A program made the translations under genes and the position numbers. Of a DNA stretch of 19,156 nt, positions 13,599-19,156 are shown piece after piece. The stretch is from the NCBI GenBank assembly GCA_964410485.1, contig CAYPHJ010000089.1, positions 1 through 19,156 of the forward strand, read 5' to 3'. This DNA comes from CAYPHJ01 sp964410485. GTDB lineage: Bacteria > Desulfobacterota > Binatia > UBA9968. The notes beneath the pieces are model-generated. The model had not been told where the DNA came from. It made no database searches and was given only the letters and a program-made list of their open reading frames with translations. Position 1 is the stretch's first letter; every line of letters starts with the position of its first letter.

Positions 13599-14624
13599 TT
13601 AAGCGCCGTGCTCGGCGCGTAGAATCTTTGCTCCTGCCACCATCGATTTCATTTTGCCAAAAGCGACGTTACGCGGAAGGTATTTCATCCCGCAGTCGGG
13701 TGCGAGAATCACGTTTTCGGGCTTAACGTAGGCCAGCGCCCGCTTGACGCGCGCGATGATAACTTCAGGTGTCTCAACCGTCATTTCGCTCAGATCGATG
13801 CAGCCGACCATGATCTTTTTCCCCTCGAGTTGCGCGAGCACGGCACAGTCGAGGTTCGACTGCGCGGTTTCCACAGAAATTTGCTGACACAGGCAGCGCG
13901 CAAGCTCGGGCAGGAAAGAATAAGCGGAGGGGCGCTGGTGAATGATCGCCGCGTAACCGAAACAGATGTGCACGGCGGTCGTGCCGGAGATCCCCTCCAG
14001 GGCGCGGTTGAGCGCTTTGAGGCCGTACTCACGCGCCTTCTCCGGCCGCGCCTGCATGTACGGCTCGTCGATCTGCACAATATCGGCACCGCTGGCAAAC
14101 AGGTCGCGGATCTCTTCGTTCACCGCGACCGCATAATCCATCGCCGCCGCTTCGTCGCTCGGGTAGTGATCGTTCTGCGCCTGCTGTGACATCGTGAACG
14201 GCCCCGGCACCGTCATTTTAACCGGCTTGGAGGTGTGCGCGCGCAAGAACTTGAGGTCCTCCACCTCCACCGGCCGACCGCGACGAATAGGGCCGACGAT
14301 ACGCGGGACCGGATTGGGGTGGCCCGAGCGGTCGAGCGCAGTGCCAGGATTATCGATATCCACCCCCTCGAGCGCGGTGGCAAAGCGATTCGAGTAGCTC
14401 TCGCGCCGGATCTCGCCGTCGGTAATAATGTCGAACCCCGCTTCTTCCTGCGCCCGGATTGCCAGCAGCGTGGCATCGTTCTGCGCCTCGGCGAGCCACG
14501 GCTCTGGGATGCGCCACAGCTCCCGCGCGCGCACACGCGGTGGAAAGCGGCCGGCGAGTTTCTTACGGTCTATCAGCCACTCGGGCTGGGGATAACTGCC
14601 GACCAGAGTCGTTGGAAAGAGCAT
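13599..14624 (-). CDS. MetE catalytic-domain (cobalamin-independent methionine synthase-like) protein
   Basis: A 341-residue protein equal to the C-terminal catalytic half of MetE, without the N-terminal folate-tail domain. The zinc ligands of MetE are all present: His219 and Cys221 (VHICFG), Glu252 (ISVETAQ) and Cys311 (PDCGMKYL). The acidic QIDEP (184-188) that contacts homocysteine is also kept, and TTLVGSYPQPE starts the barrel. It should transfer a methyl or alkyl group to a thiol. Stand-alone relatives include core-MetE-type methionine synthases, which take methyl groups from other donors, and epoxyalkane:CoM transferases. No MesX/DUF1852 partner or corrinoid protein is adjacent. The start at 14624 is chosen because GAGAGGAGG lies about 5 bp upstream; an ATG at 14642 would place that site inside the gene. 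Confidence 0.9.
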   Translation of the reverse strand: MLFPTTLVGSYPQPEWLIDRKKLAGRFPPRVRARELWRIPEPWLAEAQNDATLLAIRAQEEAGFDIITDGEIRRESYSNRFATALEGVDIDNPGTALDRSGHPNPVPRIVGPIRRGRPVEVEDLKFLRAHTSKPVKMTVPGPFTMSQQAQNDHYPSDEAAAMDYAVAVNEEIRDLFASGADIVQIDEPYMQARPEKAREYGLKALNRALEGISGTTAVHICFGYAAIIHQRPSAYSFLPELARCLCQQISVETAQSNLDCAVLAQLEGKKIMVGCIDLSEMTVETPEVIIARVKRALAYVKPENVILAPDCGMKYLPRNVAFGKMKSMVAGAKILRAEHGA

Positions 14625-14794
14625 CGTCGCCTCCTCTCGCAACTCAGGTAAAGGTTTGTTCTCCTTGCCGCTTAACCTCGAGTAGCGAGCCTGTCAAGAG
14701 CCATTATCGCTGGCGTCATTCGGGGGAATTGTGATTCGAAGTGGACAGCAATATAATTGGGCGCCAGGCGTAAGGCTCACCGACTGGACAGAGA

Positions 14795-14814
14795 GCGTAG
14801 CCGGACGGCTACGC
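14795..14814. promoter_or_regulatory. Perfect 8-bp hairpin in the divergent promoter region
   Basis: GCGTAGCC (14795-14802) pairs exactly with GGCTACGC (14807-14814) across a 4-nt loop. It lies 25 bp upstream of the gene at 14840 and about 170 bp upstream of the divergent MetE-like gene, so it is either an mRNA leader hairpin or an operator. No T-run follows. Confidence 0.35.
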
Positions 14815-14839
14815 ACAACCTGAAACGGGGTGGCGAGAC

Positions 14840-15217
14840 ATGATCCGCTTTCAGATTATCGAACGTGCCGGGGCGAATCTTCACAAAATCCTCCTCGATG
14901 CAATGCGGGCGGGTGAGCTGCGTACTTTCGAAGCGGTCAGGCGCGGGCGCAGGATCCAGCACAAGAACGTTTCCTACCCCGGCTGGATGAGCTGGTCCGT
15001 TCTCGATGGCATCATCAACTGCGAAGTCATCAGCCCGCACAAGCCCGGCCGCGAGTGGCAATTCTTCAGCGCCTTCCTCGGCCGTCTGGCAGATCGTTAC
15101 GCCGATCGGATCGTAGCCATCAATGTTCAATTTCCCAATTCGACGCGCGAACCCGCCAGGGCGGCGCGGCCCAGGGCGCGCAGGCGGCCGCAACGCCGCA
15201 AGTCGGCGGGACGATGA
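14840..15217 (+). CDS. Hypothetical protein of 125 residues with basic C-terminal tail
   Basis: I do not recognise a named family. The body (about 1-100) looks like a compact soluble alpha/beta domain: IRFQIIERAGANLHKIL, RGRRIQHKNVSYPGWMSWSV, ISPHKPGREWQFFSAFLGRLADRY and RIVAINVQFP. The last 25 residues are almost all Arg, Ala, Pro and Lys, which suggests nucleic-acid binding or a disordered tail. There is no signal peptide. GGGGTGGCGAG precedes the ATG at a fair distance. The opposite-strand frame over the same bases (14777-15226) reads as low-complexity shadow, so this strand is preferred. It is divergent from the MetE-like gene. Confidence is moderate because support is only from composition and a plausible fold. 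Confidence 0.6.
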   Translation: MIRFQIIERAGANLHKILLDAMRAGELRTFEAVRRGRRIQHKNVSYPGWMSWSVLDGIINCEVISPHKPGREWQFFSAFLGRLADRYADRIVAINVQFPNSTREPARAARPRARRRPQRRKSAGR

Positions 15218-15330
15218 GCAGCCCACGACCCGTGATCAAGAAAAATCGGCTTCGAATCGACCCGAACCAGGTTTGGCGTCTCACACGATTTCAGCGACTA
15301 CGGAGTTGCGTAATTGAGCAAACCTGCTGA
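15214..15330 (+). CDS. Possible 38-residue ORF coupled by ATGA overlap
   Basis: An ATG at 15214 overlaps the TGA of the preceding gene, the classic arrangement for translational coupling, and opens a frame of 38 codons rich in Arg, Lys and hydrophobic residues (KKNRLRIDPNQVWRLTRFQ). It has no recognisable domain and may be chance, or the remains of a frameshifted extension. Confidence 0.22.
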   Translation: MSSPRPVIKKNRLRIDPNQVWRLTRFQRLRSCVIEQTC

Positions 15331-15343
15331 GCCCACCCAGCTC

Positions 15344-15375
15344 AAGGCGGGCATGGAAATTTACTTGCCCGCTTT
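15344..15375 (+). terminator. Possible terminator hairpin after the 125-residue gene
   Basis: AAGGCGGGCA (15344-15353) pairs at nine of ten positions with TGCCCGCTTT (15366-15375) across a 12-nt loop; a GTTTTTT run occurs about 12 bp later (near 15386). It is the only terminator-like structure in the 440-bp stretch 15218-15660, which otherwise holds no clear gene. Confidence 0.4.
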
Positions 15376-15596
15376 GTACCTTCAAGTTTTTTACCCCTTT
15401 AGATGGCGAAGAGAAAGATAGTTTCGCTGGTGCAGGCGCGCTTTTCGCCTTCTCTCAGCCTCAGCCTAAATCGTAGCCTTACGTGGGCTTGTTGTTACCG
15501 GCGCCTTACTTCTTTCTTTACAAACGACAGACCTTGAGATAAGAGCCGGCTAGCGAACACTGTTGCTTCCACATAGGGCATGGGCTTCTCTGATGC

Positions 15597-15620
15597 GCGG
15601 GCGGCACGACGCGCGCCCGC
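15597..15620 (+). promoter_or_regulatory. GC-rich hairpin in the leader of TTT locus B
   Basis: GCGGGCG (15597-15603) pairs exactly with CGCCCGC (15614-15620) across 10 nt, about 40 bp upstream of the receptor start. It could stabilise the leader or limit expression. There is no evidence of a ligand-binding riboswitch. Confidence 0.3.
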
Positions 15621-15660
15621 TGTGCGAGCCGGAGCGTCTCTCAACCGTTAGGAGGAAAGC

Positions 15661-16776
15661 ATGAATACCCTCATCTCACGTCTGTTACGCAGAAAGCTCA
15701 CAGTCGGGGCGACGGCCGGATTCTTGTCGATTGCTCTTTTGCTCGCCGCCAGCAGTGTTCCAGCGCAGCAAGCCGCCTTCGCTGGCAAGCAGATCGAGAT
15801 CGTCGTGCCCTTCGCACCGGGCGGAGCCACCGATGTGGGCGCGCGGTTCCTCGCGCCGTTCCTCGAGAAGTACCTGCCTGGCAAACCGCGCGTCAACGTC
15901 GTTAACCGCGCCGGCGGCGGCTCGATCCTCGGCGCGAACTGGTTCGCGCAGAACGCCAAGCCCGATGGCCTGATCTTCCTTTTCACCACCTCCTCGACCT
16001 CGCATCCGTTCCTGTTCGGCCAGAAGGAGGTGGCTTATGACCTTCTAAAGACGCGTGTCGGATTCAGTCAGTCGTTCGGGCCGGTGGTCTACGTTTCTCC
16101 CGACACGGGAGTAAAGTCGCCCAAAGATCTGCTGAAGCCCGCCAAGCCGCTCTCCTACGGCGGCATCGGCGCGGCGGCCAGCGATTTGCCCGTCATCTTG
16201 TCGTTTGAGGTATTGAAGCTCCAGCCGAAGGTGGCGCTCGGCTTCACCGGACGCGGCCCAATCCGCCTGGCGTTCGAGCGCGGCGATACCAACTTGGATT
16301 TCCAGTTCACGCCGGTCTACCTGACCCAAGTCGTGCCGGCTGTACAGGCCGGCAAGGCCGTTCCGCTTTACACCGGCGGCGCTTCCGACAAGAAGGGCAA
16401 CTTCACCGAGCGCGACCTGGTCGTCAAGGATGTGCCCTCGCTCTACGAGGCCTATCGAGCGATTTACGGCAAGGAGCCGTCGGGCGTGGAATGGGATGCC
16501 TATCAGAAGGCCGCGACGCTGACGTTCGAGTACGGCCTCACCGCGTTCCTGCATGGGGGCACGCCGAAGACGATTCTGGACGCCTACAATAAGGCCGTCG
16601 ATGCGATGAACGGTGATCCGGCGTTTGTCGCCGAAGCAAAGAAGGTGACCGGAGGTTATCCGCTCATTCGTGGCGATGCGGCGGAGCCGCACTTACAAGC
16701 GGCGCTCAAGCCCGGGGGACCGGCTTACGAGTACACAAAGAACCTCTTGGCCACGAAGTACAAAGTCCGCTTCTAG
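15661..16776 (+). CDS. Bug/TctC-family tripartite tricarboxylate transporter substrate-binding protein (locus B)
   Basis: Periplasmic receptor for locus B, 371 residues, somewhat longer than the usual 310-330. The start at 15661 is preceded by TTAGGAGGAAAGC. The signal peptide has RLLRRK near the start, a hydrophobic run at 15-30 and a likely cut after VPA at 33-35. Family motifs: KQIEIVVPFAPGGATDVGAR (43-62), VVNRAGGGS (80-88), NAKPDGLIFLF (98-108) and LSYGGIGAAASDL in the middle. The C-terminal region (from about 275) carries extra helices with KEPSGVEWDAYQKA and ends KYKVRF, which accounts for the length. The TctA-TctB fusion begins 62 bp downstream on the same strand, so the two form a transport operon. 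Ligand unknown, probably a mono- or dicarboxylate. Confidence 0.92.
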   Translation: MNTLISRLLRRKLTVGATAGFLSIALLLAASSVPAQQAAFAGKQIEIVVPFAPGGATDVGARFLAPFLEKYLPGKPRVNVVNRAGGGSILGANWFAQNAKPDGLIFLFTTSSTSHPFLFGQKEVAYDLLKTRVGFSQSFGPVVYVSPDTGVKSPKDLLKPAKPLSYGGIGAAASDLPVILSFEVLKLQPKVALGFTGRGPIRLAFERGDTNLDFQFTPVYLTQVVPAVQAGKAVPLYTGGASDKKGNFTERDLVVKDVPSLYEAYRAIYGKEPSGVEWDAYQKAATLTFEYGLTAFLHGGTPKTILDAYNKAVDAMNGDPAFVAEAKKVTGGYPLIRGDAAEPHLQAALKPGGPAYEYTKNLLATKYKVRF

Positions 16777-16838
16777 GTCGAAGCGATCTCTACCGCGTTT
16801 GCGACCCCAAGCTCCACTCGCGTTAAGGAGCCGCGCTC

Positions 16839-18803
16839 TTGCTCGCTGCCGCGATCGATGCCTTCGCACTTCTGCTAGAGCCGCTGCGACTGCTCGCGCT
16901 CTTTGGCGGCATGATCGCCGGCCTCGTCATTGGCATGCTGCCCGGCCTCGGCGGGGTTGCGGCCGCATCCATCCTACTGCCGTTCGTCTATGCGCTCGAC
17001 CAGTACTCCGGGCTCGCCATGCTGCTCGGGGCGATCTCGGTGGTTTACACGTCCGACACGATCACTTCCGTTCTGGTCGGCACGCCGGGCTCGCCGGCAT
17101 CGGCACCGACCGCGATCGAAGGGTACGCCCTGGCAAAATCCGGCCGCGCCGCCGAGGCGATGGGAGTCGCGTTCATTGCCTCGGCCATCGGCGGCGTATC
17201 GGGCGTCATCCTGCTCACGTTAGTGCTCCCCATTGCCCGACCGCTTGTTCTTCTGTTCGGCACGGCGGAGTTATTCATGCTCGCGTTGGTCGGGCTTTTT
17301 TACGCGTCAAGCCTGGTCGGCGGCAGCCGTGTGACTGGGTTGGCCTCCGGCGCGCTCGGCCTCGCGCTCGGCACAATCGGACCAGCCCCAGCTGCAGCGG
17401 AATTCCGCTTTACTTTTGGCCAGGCTTACCTGCTTGACGGCCTGTCACTGGTGGTGCTGGCGCTCGGCATGTTCGGCATCGCAGAGGTTATCTCGATGTT
17501 GGCGTTCGGCGGCGGCATCGCGCGCGAGCCGATTAAGCTCGTCGGCTGGTACGATGGATTCCGCGACGCTCTGGAGCATCGCTGGCTCATCCTGCGCGGC
17601 TCATTGATCGGCGTTACGGCTGGCATGATCCCGGCGGTGGGCGCTACGGCATCGACCTGGGTTGCCTACGCTCATGCCGCACGCAGCGCCAAAGGCCGCT
17701 CTCAGTTTGGTTACGGCGACGTCCGCGGCATCGCCGCCGCCGAAGGTGCCAACAATGCCACGGTCGTTGCCGATCTGGTGCCGACAATGCTGTTTAGCGT
17801 GCCGGGCGGGCCGGCGGCGGCAATCTTCCTGGGCGCGCTGTACATCTACGGCTACTATCCGGGGCCGCGCTTCGTGATTGACCACCCGGATGTCATGTTC
17901 GTAATCATTTGGAGTTGCGCTATTGGTTCAGTGGGCGGCGCCGTCGTCTGCTTTCTCCTAACGCCCTGGATCGCGCGGCTCACGGCGATCCGTTTCGCCA
18001 TCATCGCCGCTCCGTTGCTGCTGGTCATGGTGCTGGGTTCCTACCAGGCGACGAACCACATTGGCGATTTGTTCGTGCTCCTCCTGCTGGGCTTTTTGGG
18101 TTGGTCGATGAAGCACGGCGGTTGGCCACGTGCGCCGGCACTGGTGGGGTTCGTGCTCGCCAAACCGATGGAGCAGAATTTCTGGCTCGCCATGCAGCTC
18201 CACGACTGGGCGTGGCTCGGCCGTCCCGCCGTCCTCGCTATATCGCTGCTGATAGTTCTGCCGCTTGGAATCCAGTTCGCCCGCTGGCTGCACGAGGCAT
18301 ACAGAGTGAACCGGGACACAACCGCCCGCGCTCCCGGCGCGACAATCGCGCCGCCCCGCGCGCAGGAAACCACTGCGCCGACTGTCTCGCTGGGGCTCAG
18401 CGCCTTGCTTTCAGTTGTGTTTGCCTGTGCGCTATTTCAGGCGCTCGGATTCCTCCCTGATGCGCGGCTCCTGCCTCTGCTCGCCATCGTGCCGGGGCTG
18501 GCACTGGCCTGCATTGCTACGGTTACGGTTGCGCTGCCGTTCTGGCGGCGGGAGAAGGCGCTGAAGCTTGGTGCGGAGATCCGTGCGGAACTCATCCAGT
18601 TCGGCTTGCTTGTGCTGTATATCTCCGGCGTCTGGATGGTTGGCTTTGTGCTCGCGACGAGTGTTTATCTGCTCGGCATCCTATTGGGGTTGGCCAGGAT
18701 GCGCCCGATCGGCGCGGTTGTCTATGGAGCGATTCTCTTAACCGCGGCCTATGAGCTTGCCATTCTCATGAATATGCGTCTGCCCCCGGGTCTGCTGTTT
18801 TGA
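16839..18803 (+). CDS. TctA-TctB fusion, membrane subunit of tripartite tricarboxylate transporter (locus B)
   Basis: A 654-residue inner-membrane protein that joins both TTT membrane subunits. Residues 1 to about 488 are TctA-like: GMLPGLGGVAAASILLPF (about 30-47), GTPGSPASAPTAIEGYALAK (about 81-100), and GMIPAVGATASTW as the second-half loop, where PAVG replaces the usual PGxG. A polar Ala/Pro/Thr linker follows at about 488-515. Residues from 515 to the end have four hydrophobic segments in TctB style (for example SLGLSALLSVVFACALF and LIQFGLLVLYISGVWMVGF). The start is a TTG at 16839, supported by AAGGAG eight bases upstream; the next ATG in frame is well inside the first membrane segment. 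It replaces the separate, overlapping tctA and tctB of locus A. Confidence 0.92.
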   Translation: MLAAAIDAFALLLEPLRLLALFGGMIAGLVIGMLPGLGGVAAASILLPFVYALDQYSGLAMLLGAISVVYTSDTITSVLVGTPGSPASAPTAIEGYALAKSGRAAEAMGVAFIASAIGGVSGVILLTLVLPIARPLVLLFGTAELFMLALVGLFYASSLVGGSRVTGLASGALGLALGTIGPAPAAAEFRFTFGQAYLLDGLSLVVLALGMFGIAEVISMLAFGGGIAREPIKLVGWYDGFRDALEHRWLILRGSLIGVTAGMIPAVGATASTWVAYAHAARSAKGRSQFGYGDVRGIAAAEGANNATVVADLVPTMLFSVPGGPAAAIFLGALYIYGYYPGPRFVIDHPDVMFVIIWSCAIGSVGGAVVCFLLTPWIARLTAIRFAIIAAPLLLVMVLGSYQATNHIGDLFVLLLLGFLGWSMKHGGWPRAPALVGFVLAKPMEQNFWLAMQLHDWAWLGRPAVLAISLLIVLPLGIQFARWLHEAYRVNRDTTARAPGATIAPPRAQETTAPTVSLGLSALLSVVFACALFQALGFLPDARLLPLLAIVPGLALACIATVTVALPFWRREKALKLGAEIRAELIQFGLLVLYISGVWMVGFVLATSVYLLGILLGLARMRPIGAVVYGAILLTAAYELAILMNMRLPPGLLF

Positions 18804-19041
18804 CGGGAATCGCTGTTGGGCCGCCCAGTTGTCCGAATCGCAAGCGCTTCTAATCGTCTCCGGAGTCTCCGGCACCCGCCGCAGTTTGGCCAAACGGAAT
18901 CGTCCTTCCGATTCAGTTTCGTTTTCATCCTCAGGTACTCACATAAACAATCCCCAAGTTAGGGTGCCTGCCCTTTCCACGGTGCGTGCCTTCGTGTATG
19001 TCTTGTGAACAAGTGCAGTGCTTAATGTCGAGTCAGGCAGG

Positions 19042-19156
19042 ATGAAGCTCGAAGAATTCGCCACGCAGATACGAAGCCACCAGCGCATCGTCTTCTTTAC
19101 AGGCGCCGGCATCAGCACCGAATCTGGCGTTCCGGACTTTCGCAGCCCAGGCGGCG
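19042..19156 (+). CDS. Sir2-family NAD-dependent protein deacylase, N-terminal fragment
   Basis: The window ends after 38 codons, but these contain the sirtuin NAD-binding signature GAGISTESGVPDFRS at residues 21-35, preceded by IVFFT. Sirtuins remove acetyl or other acyl groups from lysines, for example on acyl-CoA synthetases, with NAD as cosubstrate. The ATG at 19042 has a weak AGGCAGG directly upstream. The 238 bp between the TctA-TctB fusion and this gene hold nothing else I can support, so it may have its own promoter. Confidence 0.92.
   Translation, partial: MKLEEFATQIRSHQRIVFFTGAGISTESGVPDFRSPGG

Noticed and set aside
14777..15226. Minus-strand 149-residue frame opposite the 125-residue gene
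   Set aside because: Low-complexity, Arg/Pro-rich start and no ribosome site; the plus-strand frame gives a more protein-like sequence.
15218..15660. Riboswitch or small RNA in the leader of TTT locus B
   Set aside because: Only two simple hairpins are visible; no known riboswitch core could be recognised.
16670..17437. Plus-strand 255-residue frame overlapping the receptor end and the fusion start
   Set aside because: Out of frame with two well-supported TTT genes and very rich in Arg, as expected for a shadow frame.

Overview
The window is a GC-rich chromosomal stretch from a bacterium, most likely a soil or sediment heterotroph. Arguments for this are the two tripartite tricarboxylate transporter (TTT) loci with several Bug/TctC-type binding proteins, a large molybdopterin oxidoreductase, and a free-standing MetE-like enzyme. 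Such a load of TTT binding proteins is typical of Burkholderiales, Rokubacteria or Binatia-like lineages. I cannot fix the phylum from sequence alone. I see no rRNA, tRNA, phage, plasmid or CRISPR signal.

Layout. 1-1156 (-): 5' part of a sodium:alanine symporter (AGCS family), cut by the window edge. 1337-5501 (+): TTT locus A in the order binding protein, TctA, TctB, second binding protein. 5528-5713 (+): a possible tiny lipoprotein. 5722-5860: a 139-bp element with terminal inverted repeats. 5937-6932 (+): a Kelch-repeat lipoprotein. 7017-7977 (-): exported MsrA followed by a small conserved protein. 8159-11257 (-): molybdopterin oxidoreductase followed by an alpha/beta hydrolase, apparently one operon. 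11500-11638: the second copy of the 139-bp element, inverted. 11689-12248 (-): a broken Bug-type binding-protein gene whose leader is almost identical to that of the second binding protein of locus A. 12652-13095 (+): an Rrf2-family regulator with four clustered cysteines, followed by an IscR-like palindrome and a 112-residue unknown protein. 13599-14624 (-): MetE catalytic-domain protein, divergent from an unknown 125-residue protein at 14840-15217. 15661-18803 (+): TTT locus B, a binding protein plus a TctA-TctB fusion. 19042-end (+): start of a Sir2 deacylase.

How the genes fit together. Loci A and B each hold a complete set for proton- or sodium-driven uptake of a carboxylate: periplasmic receptor, large 12-TM-type TctA and small TctB. 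A has an extra receptor, and B has TctA and TctB in one polypeptide. The oxidoreductase and hydrolase pair could break down an imported or diffusing substrate, but the sequence does not name it.

The most unusual structure is a mirror arrangement around 4.4-12.3 kb. On the left, a receptor gene is followed by the 139-bp element; on the right, the element is followed by a receptor pseudogene, all in inverted orientation. The two receptor genes share about 55 bp of near-identical ribosome site plus signal-peptide start, while their mature parts are only about half identical. This suggests recombination or gene conversion through the leader and the element.
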